A DNA stretch of 64,000 nucleotides, taken from contig CM059190.1 in assembly GCA_030323885.1 (NCBI GenBank), positions 106,309,856-106,373,855 on the forward strand, written 5' to 3'. Source of the stretch: Branchipolynoe longqiensis (lineage: Eukaryota > Annelida > Polychaeta > Phyllodocida > Polynoidae). Numbering within the stretch: the first letter of the stretch is position 1; every line of letters starts with the position of its first letter. The notes under the pieces were generated by a model. That model worked only from the letters and a program-made list of their open reading frames with translations, ran no database searches and was not told where the DNA came from. The translations under genes were made by a program, and so were the position numbers. Positions 40,502 through 51,384 of this stretch are shown here, piece after piece.

Positions 40502-41416
40502 ATGCGTCTAGGGAAGAAACAAAAGCAAAGAGACAAAACACTGAAAAAAAGTGAGGCAGACATGGAGCAGACAGAAGGCAAAAGCCAAAACCAGAAGCGT
40601 GAAGAGGCATCCCCACAGAGCAACGAAAAAAACCTAGATAGGCCAAGGAGCATCAGACTCAAAGAACTCTTCCAAAAAAAGAAAACTCTACAAACCAAAA
40701 AAGACTATAACAAAGTAGCAATCAGGCCAATCAGGACAGAAGCAGAAATGCTGAGTGAAAAGACAGTACAACAAATGTACACACTGGCCGTTGAAAACAA
40801 AAGCAAAAATGAGAAGATAGAAACGGTCAAGATGAGAGGGTGCAATATCGAGATAAATGGGAAGATGTACTCGCCCAACGAGTTTGAAAAAATAGAAATA
40901 GAAGAAATCACCCCGGAAAAAGCAGCAATCAGGGAACATGCCTGGGGAGTATCCTTCCAAGGGCACAACTCCCCCTTCAGCAACCTATACGCATGCAAGA
41001 TCACAGGCAAAGAAGGAAAGAAATACACATCAGCCGAACAATACTACTGTTCTATCATGGCCAAATTTCATGAAAAACATGACCTAATGAGGCTGATAGA
41101 CAATGAAGAAAATCCATACACAATAAAGGCTATGGCCAAGAAAATATGGAGATCGCCAGAATGGTGCAAAACCAACGAAAAAGTCCTGGAAGACATCATC
41201 GTATATGCGAAATTAACTCAAAATGAGAAATTAAAGAAAAAATTAATCAATGCTCCAGGCAATGCATTCAGAGAGTGCGCAAAGTGCCCATACTGGGGCT
41301 CAGGTAGGTTCCTGGACAGTGCCAGTGAAGGGGAAACAGTCAAACAGGGATACAAGAATAGAATGGGAGAAATCCTACAAAAAGTCAAGGTAAGCCTCAC
41401 AAACGCTAAAGAATAG
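40502..41416 (+). CDS. LINE ORF1 with a NADAR (YbiA-like) domain
   Basis: 304 residues, uninterrupted. Residues 1-100 are lysine- and glutamine-rich with charged helical stretches, a plausible nucleic-acid-binding or coiled-coil part. Residues about 146-300 match the NADAR/DUF1768 (YbiA, COG3236) fold: FQGHNSPFSNLYACKI, YTSAEQYYCSIMAKF (the S-x-E-x-Y block with the glutamate considered catalytic), NPYTIKAMAKKIWRSPEW, NEKLKKKLINAPGNAFRECA, YWGSGRF and NRMGEILQKVK. Family members cleave N-glycosidic bonds, in riboflavin precursors or, in DarT-associated NADARs, ADP-ribose from guanine. ORF1 shares the A-rich codon use of ORF2, which starts 218 bases downstream on the same strand. The first codons may come from target DNA, so the N-terminus could be truncated; ATG at 40562 (MEQTEGK) is an alternative start. 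The activity is inferred only from sequence. Confidence 0.8.
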   Translation: MRLGKKQKQRDKTLKKSEADMEQTEGKSQNQKREEASPQSNEKNLDRPRSIRLKELFQKKKTLQTKKDYNKVAIRPIRTEAEMLSEKTVQQMYTLAVENKSKNEKIETVKMRGCNIEINGKMYSPNEFEKIEIEEITPEKAAIREHAWGVSFQGHNSPFSNLYACKITGKEGKKYTSAEQYYCSIMAKFHEKHDLMRLIDNEENPYTIKAMAKKIWRSPEWCKTNEKVLEDIIVYAKLTQNEKLKKKLINAPGNAFRECAKCPYWGSGRFLDSASEGETVKQGYKNRMGEILQKVKVSLTNAKE

Positions 41417-44400
41417 AAACCGAAATTAATAAGCAAAATAAAGTAAATATAAAATAGACACAGTAAACTCAAGCAAGCAAAACAGCAAAATAACTTATTA
41501 ATTATGTATGAAACTATATATAACAAAACAGGGCATATGTACTGTATGCACCAGCCCATATGCCCATAAAACAATCTAAACAAAGTTAAAAACTCGCGAA
41601 ATCTAACAAACGTCGAACCTAAAGGTAAAGAAAGATGGTAGATGAAATTGAATGCAGGCTGGGAAGGGGCACGCACTTTGCCCACCTAAACTGCCAGAGT
41701 GCATCCAATAAAATAGACACAATAAAAATGCACCTAAAAAATGAAAATCTTGATGTTTTAACACTGTCAGAAACATGGTTCACTGAGAGAGACATCAAGA
41801 CAACACCCTCAACATAGAAGGATATAGGCTTGTACGTAATGACAGACAGCAAATTAACATAGCAAACCTAACAAAAAAAGGTGGAGGGGTTGCAATCTAC
41901 TGCAAAAACCTCAAAAAATCTAGACACTGAGGCCCTAAAAATAGCAAACAACTCAAATGAACACCTGGAGCTACTATGGTGCCTAATAAAAAATGAGAAG
42001 CAGGCTAACATAGCCATAGCAAGCCTCTACAGACCACCATCCGGGGATATTGAAACAGTCCTTCAAACTCTAGAGAAAAGTATAAATACAGTGAGAAAAC
42101 TAACAAATGCAGAAATCTTTGTGCTAGGGGACTTCAACATAAAATACAGTAGCAACGACAAAAATAAACTAATGCTACAAACCACTATCAAAATCCTAGG
42201 GCTACAGCAACTTATTACAGACAGCACAAGACTAGGAAACAATAGCTCAACAATTGACCTAATACTAACCAACTCAAACCATGCCACAAAATGGGGCACT
42301 AGAAGCTGGGGTATAAGTGACCATGAGCTAATATATGTAACCAGGAAAAAACTCAAAAGCACAAGCCAATATATATATAAGATGGGCAGATCCCTAAAAA
42401 ACTACTCAAAAGAAACACTACAAAACCACCTATATGAAAATATAGACCTCACAACAGACAGAGATGACCCTGATATCTACTGGAATAACATTGTCACAGA
42501 AATAAAACAATCATTAAATGAGATGTGTCCCATAAAGAAACTAAAAATACAGAGAAACCAAGACCCGTGGGTAGACAGGGAACTGTTAACGCATATTGCA
42601 ACAAAACGAAAGCTAGGTGACAAAGTGAAACGTACTAAAGACCCAGAGGATAAAAGGGCCTATAATACTGCCAGAAACAACTCCCTCAAAGCAGTAAGGA
42701 CAGCAAAAAAGAAATATATAGTAAAACAAGACAAGGACTGGGGAAGCAATGCAAATAAGTTCTGGAAAAATGTAAGCTTACTATTCCCCCAAAATAAGAT
42801 AGAAGAACGGATAAGCTTCCAGGATAAGGATGGAAATATGCACACAGATAGTGATGCAGCAAACAAACTAAATACACACTTTGCCACGGTTGGACAAAGG
42901 TTATCAAAGAAATTCACAAGAATCTGGGAAAACAAGTCAGAAAATATCCAGGATGAAATCCTCACCTGCAAAACTGACTTAAAAGAACTAACACAGCTAA
43001 TAAATGACATAGATGAAAACAAACCAAGTGGAATAGATGGAATCCCCACAAAAATACTAAAAGAGGCACTCCAAGCCATCCCAGATACCATGGTCGACCT
43101 GTTCAACTTATCATTTGAGCAGGGACACTTCATCACAGCATGGAAGATGGCAACCATCACCCCCATATACAAAAGTGGTGACAAACAAAACATGGGGAAC
43201 TACAGACCAATATCAATCTTGCAAACACCAGGCAAGCTAATTGAAAACATATTCCACAGGCACATAAATGAGCACCTGGAAAAAAACAATATACTAAACA
43301 AGAGGCAAGGAGGTTTCAGAAAACTCCACTCCACATCAAAAACAATAGCAAACCTAACAAGTGATGTGCTGGCATCATTGAACCAAAAGAAATTAGTTGG
43401 AGCAGCGTTCATCGACTTCAGCAAAGCCTTTGACACTGTAGACCACAGCATATTAATAAGAAAATTAAACAACATGGGCATTAAATCCTAATCAATAAAC
43501 TGGATAAAATGCTACCTAAACAACAGGCAGCAAAAAAACTAAAGTAAATGGTACACTCTCAGACCAACAAACTATCACCTGTGGTGTACCCCAAGGATCA
43601 GTCCTGGGACCACTACTATTTATACTATACATAAATGACCTAGAAAAATGGCTGGAGACAGAATGTCTCCAGCTATATGCGGATGACACTGTCATATATG
43701 CAGAAGGAAGCACAGTAGAGGAGGTAGCAACCAAACTGAACAACCTCCTGCTAAAACTGGACAGCTGGTGTGAATGCAATAAAATAACCATCAATGCAAA
43801 TAAATCTAAAACAGTACTCTTCTCACATACAGCAATCACAGGAAGAAACCTACAATGCACACTAGGAAACCAAACACTGGAAAGTGTAAATCACTACAAA
43901 TACCTAGGCCTAGAACTAGATAGCCAGCTAAACTACAATATGTGTGTAACAAAAATCATACAAAAAGTAAATCACAAACTATGGCTATTTGCTAAACTAA
44001 GAAACTATATGACACAAGATATGTCAATAAAAATCTTCAAAGGCATGGTACTCCCCTACTTTGACTATGGCGATGTAATCTACATGGGTGCTAAAAAAGA
44101 GCTACTTAAAAAATTGCAGATACTACAAAATAGGGCCCTGAAAATATGCCTGAAAGTAGACAAACTACACCCCACTTATGACCTACACAAAAGAACTAAA
44201 GTAAAGCTACTAGAAAACAGAAGGATAATCCACCTAAAAACATTAGCATATGGAGATAGCCAAGACATTAAGCGTCTAACCCAACCACTAAGGGACACCA
44301 GAGCAAGCAAGGCACCACTACTAAGACAGACCAGAAGCCAGATCAAAGCCCATGAAAGGAGCACACTGCAAATGGCCGCCAAGGCATGGAATGCACAAAC

Positions 44401-44993
44401 AGTGAAAGAAAGACAAATCCCTGACCTAAAAACGTACAAAAAATATCTGTGCAAAATAAAAAGTGGGAACCCCAACTGAACGGCACCACAAGGGGGCAGG
44501 TGATATGTCACGGCCCACCAACTGGACATCCCAGGGCGGTTTAACCGGAAATATAAAAGCCAGATAACATATCCAACAACAATATAAATCAAATCAATTT
44601 CAAACAAACATAACTCAACCACCTATTACGTACAAGCCTATGGACATGTAAATAAAATAGGCTAGTATAGAATTAAGTAGAAAAAAGTGGAAAACTCTTC
44701 CCAAGAAAACCCCAAAGCACTAACATAGAACCTTAAGAAAACAACTAACATGGTAATAGGAATAGAACAAAAATACAATGCCAAGAGGGCCCAAAAAAAC
44801 TAACATAGGCTACTAAACGTACCAACATACTATCTATCTGCTACTGAAATGCAGACAATCAAATAACTTATCAGCAGCTACTGTTTGGTAAGACAACACC
44901 AACACTACAGCTGGCCAGCATTGAAAACAAGCCTGGGTACCCAGGCTTACATGCTATGGATAGAATAAATACAGCCTCAATAAAAAAAAAATT
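40505..44993 (+). mobile_element. Non-LTR retrotransposon with NADAR ORF1
   Basis: About 4.5 kb: ORF1 (40502-41416), a 218-bp spacer, broken ORF2 (41635-44479), about 510 bp 3' UTR and an A-run (about 44983-44993). The sense strand is A-rich throughout. No RNase H domain. Reverse transcriptase motifs fit the CR1/L2/Jockey-like group. Target duplications were not recognised. It lies within the short-repeat-rich element 40051-45205. Confidence 0.8.
41635..44479 (+). pseudogene. LINE ORF2: endonuclease and reverse transcriptase, broken
   Basis: The APE-type endonuclease begins at 41635 (HLNCQSASNKID; LSETWF with the catalytic glutamate), then IASLYRPPSGD, FVLGDFNI, SSTIDLILTN and GISDHELI (SDH motif near 42320). 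Reverse transcriptase follows: NKPSGIDGIPTKIL, NYRPISIL, AAFIDFSKAFDTVDHSIL, GVPQGSVLGPLLF, LYADDT (near 43674), NKSKTVLF and YKYLGLELD; the thumb and C-terminus end at 44479. Breaks: frameshifts near 41795 and 41912, a stop TAA at about 43489, and a frameshift in an A run near 43534. All domains are otherwise present in order, so the copy is young but dead for ORF2. Confidence 0.9.
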
Positions 44994-44994
44994 A

Positions 44995-45205
44995 AATGTG
45001 GCGTAGTTCTGGCGATCGAATAATGTATATAATGTTCACCAGCGTTTGTGAACGTACCGTGAGCGTAATTCAAGCATTTTTCACCGGGATGTACGTTAGC
45101 CATACGTTGGTCATATGTTGGCCATACACTATGTATATGGTATGTATACGTCCAACTTTGCCCCCCATGCCGAAAAGTTTGACGCTTCTCGACATAAGAA
45201 AGTGA
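44995..45205. mobile_element. Right arm of the short-repeat-rich element
   Basis: Resumes CGTATG-type motifs (GTACGTTAGCCATACGTTGG) right after the LINE A-run. CACCAGCGTTTGTGAACG resembles CTCCAGCGTGTCTTGACA of the left arm. Confidence 0.45.
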
Positions 45206-45229
45206 TTTTACTCCTTGGCTTTTAGTGGT

Positions 45230-45325
45230 TTGTTATCTTTACATTAACATTTTTGTATATATATTTTTTTAATATATATATATATTTATATATATATATA
45301 TCTATATATATATATATATATAGGA
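45230..45325. repeat. (TA)n tract
   Basis: TATATATA runs broken by T-rich pieces. Confidence 0.85.
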
Positions 45326-45327
45326 AG

Positions 45328-46506
45328 ATCCTACAACACTGATCCCCACAGGGCCCATACCCGACCCTATCTGACACACTGACTTAGAAAGGTCCCTGCA
45401 ACACTGAGCCCCACAGGGCCCTTACAGGAAGGTCTCCGTGACACTGAGCCCTACATGACCCTTACCCCGCCCTGATATGACCGTAAATGTTGCCAGGACG
45501 TAAAACCCGACTCCATCTGACACATATCTGACACACTGACTTAGGAAGGTGCCTGTAAAGCACTGAGCCCCACACGCCCCTTACCCGACTCCATCTGACA
45601 CATATCTGACACACTGACTTAGGAAGGTGCCTATAAAGCACTGAGCCCCACACGCCCCTTACCTGACTCCATCTGATACATATCTGACACACTGACTTAG
45701 GAAGGTGCCTATAAAGCACTGAGCCCCACACGCCCCTTACCCGACTCCATCTGACACAAATCTGACACACTGACTTAGGAAGGTGCCTATAAAGCACTGA
45801 GCCCCACACACCCCTTACCCGACTCCATCTGACACATATCTGACACACTGACTTAGGAAGGTGCCTATAAAGCACTGAGCCCCACATGCCCCTTACCCGA
45901 CTCCATCTGACACACTGACTTAGGAAGATGCCTATAAAGCACTGAGCCCCACACGACCCTTACCCAACTCCATCTGACACATATCTGACACACTGACTTA
46001 GGAAGGCGCCTATAAAGTATTGAGCCCCACACGCCCCTTACCCGACTCCATCTGACACATATCTGACACATTGACTTAGGAAGGTGCCTATAAAGCACTG
46101 AGCCGCACACGCCCCTTACCCGACTCTATCTAACACATATCTGACACACTGACTTAGGAAGGTGCCTATAAAGCACTGAGCCCCACACGCCCCTTACCCG
46201 ACTCCATCTGACACATATCTGACACACTGACTTAGGAAGGTGCCTATAAAGCACTGAGCCCCACACGCCCCTTACCCGACTCCATCTGATACATATCTGA
46301 CACACTGACTTAGGAAGGTGCCTATAAAGCACTGAGCCCCACACGCCCCTTACCCGACTCCATCTGACACATATCTGACACACTGACTTAGGAAGGTGCC
46401 TATAAAGCACTGATCCCCACACGCCCCTTACCTGGCTCCATCTGATACATATCTGACACACTGACTTAGGAAGGTGCCCCACACGCCCCTTACCTGACCC
46501 CATCTG
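45328..46506 (-). repeat. 78-bp minisatellite in the intron of the CCDC142-like gene
   Basis: About 13 units, period 78, containing GACTCCATCTGACACATATC, TGACTTAGGAAGGTGCCTAT and GAGCCCCACACGCCCCTTAC. Because 78 is a multiple of three, one minus frame stays open across it. Each unit has minus-strand GGGTAAGG, a donor-like motif. A SINE A tail is embedded at 45467-45512. Confidence 0.92.
45467..45512 (+). mobile_element. SINE A tail fragment inside the minisatellite
   Basis: CCCTGATATGACCGTAAATG then TTGCCAGGACGTAAAAC. It occurs once, in the outermost unit, so it was not amplified with the array. Confidence 0.65.
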
Positions 46507-46523
46507 ATACAGTAGCGACTTAC

Positions 46524-48447
46524 CTTTGGCTGTGAGGCAGACCTGCTGCATCATACGAACTACCAAGATGACGACCGTATCCGGGCACACGGCCACGTGA
46601 CCAAGCTGGCCCTGCACCGAATCGATCCCACCCCAGATGGGTTCGTTGAAGAATTCGTACAGATGGCTGCCACAGAACTGCCACAGCAGGTCCATGTACT
46701 TGACAGTCAATTGCTGCTTGAGTGAGGTCTCCACCGTGTCACCCCACGACACCGACTTCCGCTTCGGGTCGCCAGACTTGGTGATCGATGGACCATCCTC
46801 ACCCAAGTTGAAGATGACCGCTCCACCGGTGCCCGGCTCCACCTTGTTCTTCTTCGGCTTGGGTGCGGTGGCGGAAGCCGGTGACTCGCGGGTGTGGCTG
46901 CCACGCTGTGGCTGCTGCAGCTGTTGCAGCTGGGTCGAACTCGCTTTCTTGAGCAGGTTCGTCGAGCTGCACACGATGTGGAGGAACTTTGATGCAAAGT
47001 CATACTCCCGCTGTGAAAACTCAGCAATGTCAGCCATCTCCTTCGCAAGGTCAGGCACGCGCATATTGCCCACGATGAACTGCAGGGCCTGCTGCTGCGC
47101 TTGTTGCTGCGCATTGCTTTGCACTGAAGCTGACCCGCTGTGGTAATCGGAGGTGTTGACGCTACTCGTCGCAGCGGATGTACTGCCATTCGGCTGTAAT
47201 CGATTGTTTACACTTCCGCTTGCACAGCCGGGCTCATTCCACGCATAGGCGCTAAGCCGGCATTGGATGAGGTTCGCGAACTCAACATTCGTCGTAAATA
47301 TACGGTGTGCCATTATGGCGGCGTACTTGGAGCGCTCGCTGCTGAGGATGTTGAGGACGCGTATGAAAGGTATTGGTTTGATGCTCTCCCCGAGATTGCG
47401 GTAGGAGTTCATAACAACCGCGGCCTGCGAGCATGACAAGCCCCAGGGGTAGTAGTGAGCACCGGACGATGGAGGGGACAGGGGACTTGCGGACAGCTTG
47501 GTGGCTGACCTCATGGAAGGCGACGGGGAGGAAGTGCCTGGTGGTGGATGCCCAATGCCGTCCTGCGAAGCGGAGGAAGCCACCTTGATGACGTTCGCCG
47601 AGCAGTTATTGGGGAAGAAGGAAGTGACTGATATGTTTTGTTGGAGGTTCTCGAAGCGCACTGCCACAACAATGTTGTTAAAATCCTCCAGGCCGCGGGT
47701 TATGCTCCAGAGCGCGTCCTGGCTGAGTCGCTCCAGGTCGCAGTGCGCAAGAACCTGCAGACCGATTCGTATCAACCGGTCGATCCACCAGATGGCGTGG
47801 TCCCGTATGTGGAAGAGTTTTTGGCGAACAGCGTCCATCTCGAAGCATAGGCTGGGCAGCAGCGGTCGCAGCCAGCGGTCAGTGTGCATCAGCTGCTTGA
47901 TGGAGTTCCAGTGGTTCATGTGGATGCGCAAGTCCTCACAGATGGAGCTCAGGCACTCGAGTTTCGTCTGCGGAGTGCCAGTCAGGCAGTCATGGCAGAT
48001 GTTGTGCCATGTCTGGAACTCCTCCGTCGCCACCGTCTCCAAGTCTCGCACAAACATGGCGGCAGCATTAATCCGCGAGATGTAGTCACGAATGAGGCGC
48101 AGCTTGGCTCGCGTCTCCATGAGCAGCCGTAGCTCTGCATACTTTCGGCCGAAGGTGACCGCCTGCTTGCAGTGCGAGAAGCTAGTGCCTTGCTCCGAAG
48201 TCCGCTTGCACACATGGCTGCCTGGGTGCAGGATCTTGAAGGTTCGCGACAGCGCCTTGGCTGTTTCGTCCGAGTGCATCGGCTCATAGAAGTAGTCATC
48301 GCTGTCATCGCGTTGCGGGTAATACAGGTCATCGTTGTCGGACCCGTCTGGCGGCTCTTCCTCGTCGACGTTGTTCGACTTGCCGATCGAGGCAAGGGCC
48401 GGCAGGCGGCCTAAAGCTCCGCGCGGCATGGCGGGGCGGGGAGCATC
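46524..48447 (-). CDS. CCDC142: CCDC142-like protein, large exon
   Basis: A 1924-nt minus-strand exon: acceptor TGTTGTTGCAG before 48447 with a pyrimidine tract, donor GTAAGT at 46523-46518. Phase 0 in, one base over at the end (641 codons). Translation may start at MPRGALGRLP (ATG at 48429) or upstream. Features: acidic N-terminus (EEEPPDGSDNDD), a helical region with LLMETRAKLRLIRDYISRI and EDLRIHMNHWNSIKQLMHTD, a Ser/Pro linker (SSPSPSMRSATKLSASPLSP), VMNSYRNLGESIKPIPFIRV followed by LNILSSERSKYA, a Q-rich stretch (NAQQQAQQQALQF), and KYMDLLWQFCGSHLYEF. The last two blocks and overall order resemble vertebrate CCDC142, a poorly characterised coiled-coil protein. Later exons should lie at lower coordinates and were not found. 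Codon third positions are G/C-biased, unlike the repeats around it. The exon is certain; the family name is moderately sure. Confidence 0.75.
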
Positions 48448-48469
48448 CTGCAACAACAGAGGGCAGCTT

Positions 48470-49140
48470 GTTAGCAAGGGCACATTGGACATGTCATAAA
48501 ACACATCACTAGAGGGGCGGGTTAAATAGCAATGTAGGACAACAACGAAGACTTGTGTAAGTATTAGCAAGTCACAGTGGGTGTGCAATGGAAACGGCCA
48601 CCAGGGGGATGGGTTAGATAGCAGTATACGACAACAATGAAGACTTGTCTTAGTATTACCAAGGTCACAGTGGGTGTGTCATAGAAGTAACCACCAGAGG
48701 GACGGGCTAGATAGCAGTGTACGACAACAATGAAGACTTGTCTTAGTATTACCAAGGTCACAGTGGGTGTGTCATAGAAGTAACCACCAGAGGGATGGGT
48801 TAGATAGCAGTGTAAGACAATACTTGTCTTAGTATTAGCACGGTCACAGTGTGTGTGTCGTGGAACCCGCCACTGGCAGGACAGGTTAGATAGCAATATA
48901 GGACAACAATGAATACTTGTCTTAGTATTACCAAGGTCACAGTGGGCATATCACGGAACATGCCACAGGAGGGACGGGTTAGATAGAAATGTAAGACAGC
49001 AATGAACACTTGTCTTAGTATTACTAAGGTCACAGCGGGCATGTCATGGAACATCAGAGGGACGGGTTAGCAATGTAGGACAATAATGAAGACTTTTAGT
49101 AGTACTATTAGCAAGGTCACTCTGGGCATGTCATGAAACC
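48470..49140 (-). repeat. About 93-bp minisatellite upstream of the CCDC142-like exon
   Basis: Seven to eight units with GACTTGTCTTAGTATTACCA, GGTCACAGTGGGTGTGTCAT and CACCAGAGGGACGGGTTAGA. It lies in the intron preceding the large exon. Minus frames reading LVILRQVFIVVLHCYLT are periodic artefacts. Confidence 0.9.
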
Positions 49141-49203
49141 CACCATTACTCAGCAACGTGTAATTTGTGTGTACATGTGTGCGTGCGTGTGCATGCATGT
49201 GCG

Positions 49204-49316
49204 TGTATTTACGTGTGCGCATGCGTGAATACCCATTGTCTCGGCCATGGCGTACTTAGTTCTGTACAATACGTGATAGACGGCATGTGCCACACCCAGA
49301 TAATCACCATAGCAAC
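49204..49316 (-). promoter_or_regulatory. Possible promoter/first exon of the CCDC142-like gene
   Basis: TGCGCATGCGTG (49216-49227) matches the NRF1 consensus at 11 of 12 positions. ATCACCATAGCAAC (49303-49316) resembles an RFX X-box. Between them a minus-strand ATG at 49248 in a strong context (ACGCCATGG) opens MAETMGIHACAH, ending at a donor-like GTAAAT (49212-49207) in phase 0, which would join the phase-0 start of the exon at 48447. Part of this region is GT-repeat-like, so the reading is tentative. Confidence 0.27.
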
Positions 49317-49395
49317 CAGAGAGGCGACCAAAGAACCAACTGCTACACTGCCGAGTGTGTACAGTGTGTGGCAACACACCTACACTTACTAACCC

Positions 49396-49636
49396 ACCGG
49401 CCGTATCAGTAAAGCGCAGGCTTCCCGCGCGGAAGGTCGGGAGTTCGAATCCCAGCCGAGTCAAAGCAATGACTTATAAAATGTATGCTTGTCGCTACCT
49501 AGCTTGGCGCTCGGCATTAATAGGATAGGACAAGGACTGGTTAGCACAGTGTCAGGATAATCTGACTGTGTGGGATATCGGGTCATGGCGCCGGTGGACT
49601 GGTCTCCAAGTGGGGCAGCACTATAAAGTCACCAGT
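49396..49636 (+). mobile_element. SINE A, head type 1, 3'-truncated
   Basis: Head CCGGCCGTATCAGTAAAGCG and GCGCAGGCTTCCCGCGCGG, B box GGGAGTTCGAATCCC, body to GGGGCAGCACTATAAAGTC where it stops. Confidence 0.85.
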
Positions 49637-49737
49637 AATGCAAAAACATTGAATCATGTAACTCTAACTGGATTTAATATAAACAACTATGCAGTCCCCA
49701 CACATGCGCAGAAGCTACTACAGAGCACTCTCGTTTA

Positions 49738-50056
49738 TTGGGGCTTTACGTCAAAGCAACATCTCAGTTCACACCAGCACAGATACCAACTTGTAACAGT
49801 CACACTCATGGCAAAGTTGATGGTGCTGAGCATTAGGGGTACCATGCTGCCAACACCATGAGACGACATCCTATTCAATCACATTATCCTGACACACCAC
49901 CAACAGGTCGTCACCCTATCATAGTAATACCGCATTCTAAACACGTAGCAACAAGTGCCCAATGGTGTAAGTCTTTGGTTTGACTCGGCCGGGATCGAAC
50001 CCACGACCTCCTGCCTGGAAAATCAGCGTCCTACCCACTCGGCCATCCCGCTTAGA
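49738..50056 (-). mobile_element. SINE A, minus strand, diverged, head type 2
   Basis: Tail GGGGCTTTACGTCAAAGCAA, body with many substitutions, B box GGCCGGGATCGAACCCACG, head ending ACTCGGCCATCCCGCTT. Among the most diverged near-complete copies. Confidence 0.78.
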
Positions 50057-50234
50057 TTGGACTTGCCCGGAGGAAGGAGGTGGACTGGGGGTACGGGGGG
50101 TCCCGGGGGTGCGGAGTTTGGTTGCTAGGCTAGTAGTAGTTTTTTGTTGTTGTTTTTTTGTGATGAATTTATTTACCCGGCTCGTAACGGATAAGTGTGT
50201 TAATACTTGTTTTCACCACTGGGCAGCACTAATC

Positions 50235-50485
50235 CAATTTTATTTAAATCTTTTAAATTCTATCAATTATTAAGAAAAACTTTTCTTTTCCTATGGGAAT
50301 TTGTTTCCCTTGACCACAAATATATGATTGTGAGCTTTCTAATTTAATGAGTGTCTATTAGCACATAATTGATTGTCTGCTTTTACATGTAAAAGCGAAG
50401 GTTTGAACAAAAAACAAACATTTCTCGCCGTGAATATGGACTATGCTGCCGACACGGTGTAACGCAATCACCAATCAATCACTCA
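50235..50485 (+). mobile_element. 3' UTR fragment of the RNase H LINE
   Basis: Plus-strand match to the complement of 34522-34750: CTTTTCCTATGGGAATTTGT, ATATATGATTGTGAGCTTTC, ATTTCTCGCCGTGAATATGG and the terminal CGCCG...CGGTG stem followed by ATCACCAATCAATCA. No coding sequence retained. Confidence 0.78.
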
Positions 50486-50700
50486 ATTTGAATTTTGTCT
50501 AGGTAATAACTTAGGTTTTCTTGCTTCTTGTTTATGGCTTGTAACTGTTTGTAGATTGCAGACAGTCCAAAATCCAGCTTTTTACTATACTTTCTGTTAG
50601 TCCGTTTAAAAATCATTAGTTTTTATAGGTTACATTGTTTTGTTAATAGTTTCTTCAACACTGCTGCATGTTGTGGTCATGGTACAAACTGCAGCGTCTC

Positions 50701-50714
50701 GTTGCTATGGTGAC
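50701..50714. promoter_or_regulatory. RFX X-box-like palindrome
   Basis: GTTGCTATGGTGAC is close to the RFX consensus. It is about 2.3 kb upstream of the CCDC142-like exon; RFX factors drive ciliary genes. A single motif can occur by chance. Confidence 0.3.
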
Positions 50715-50913
50715 AGCAGTACAGAAGTGAAGCAAAGAAAAACTACAAAAAAAGCCAGCCTCGGCATTGAGTAATTTATATCACTAGCAGGTGACAGGGC
50801 GCTCAAGTGGCGCCCCCTATACATCCGGCACCAAATGCCAGACCAATTCAACGAGCAGCAAAAGACTGCCAGAGGACGAGACACATTGGGGAGCTTTGCT
50901 AAGATAAACGGAA

Positions 50914-51240
50914 ATGGGCGCGGTGGCCTAATGGGTAGAGCGCGGGCCTCACGTGCGGAAGGTCAGGATTTTTGTTCCCAGTCGAGTCAAACCACCGACT
51001 TTAAAATTGATACTTGTCACTTACTAGCTTGGTGCTTGGCATTAATAGGATAGAGCAAGGACTGGTTTGCTCAGTGTCAGGGTAATGTGACTGAGTGGGA
51101 TATCGCGTCATGGTGCCGGCGGCCTCATTTCCCAGTGAGGCAGCACTATACTGTCGCCATGAGTGCGCACTGTCACAAGTCGGTACCCATCCTTATATGA
51201 CCTTAGATGTTGCCAGGACGTAACACTCCAACAACCAATC
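50914..51240 (+). mobile_element. SINE A, full length, head type 3
   Basis: Head GGGCGCGGTGGCCTAATGGG and GAGCGCGGGCCTCACGTG, followed by CCCAGTCGAGTCAAACC, intact body and tail CCAGGACGTAACACTCCAAC. Confidence 0.88.
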
Positions 51241-51384
51241 AACTAAGATAACCAGCCATTGAACTGGACGTGCAACATCACCAACATCACCAACATCACC
51301 AGCAACATTAACAACATCACAGGAGAGGAAAGGCAATATCCAGGCAAGAATTCTGAATTCAAACTATTTGTGTGTCTCTTAGTC

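Noticed and set aside
46637..48414. Plus-strand and alternative minus-strand frames over the CCDC142-like exon
   Set aside because: They are antisense or shifted shadows of a GC-rich coding exon; the chosen frame alone fits both splice sites and the family blocks.
46126..48588. A single 820-residue minus-strand protein covering exon and minisatellite
   Set aside because: The frame runs through a good acceptor (before 48447) and donor (46523-46518). Its C-terminal repeats (HLPKSVCQIC) are translation of a 78-bp intronic minisatellite.
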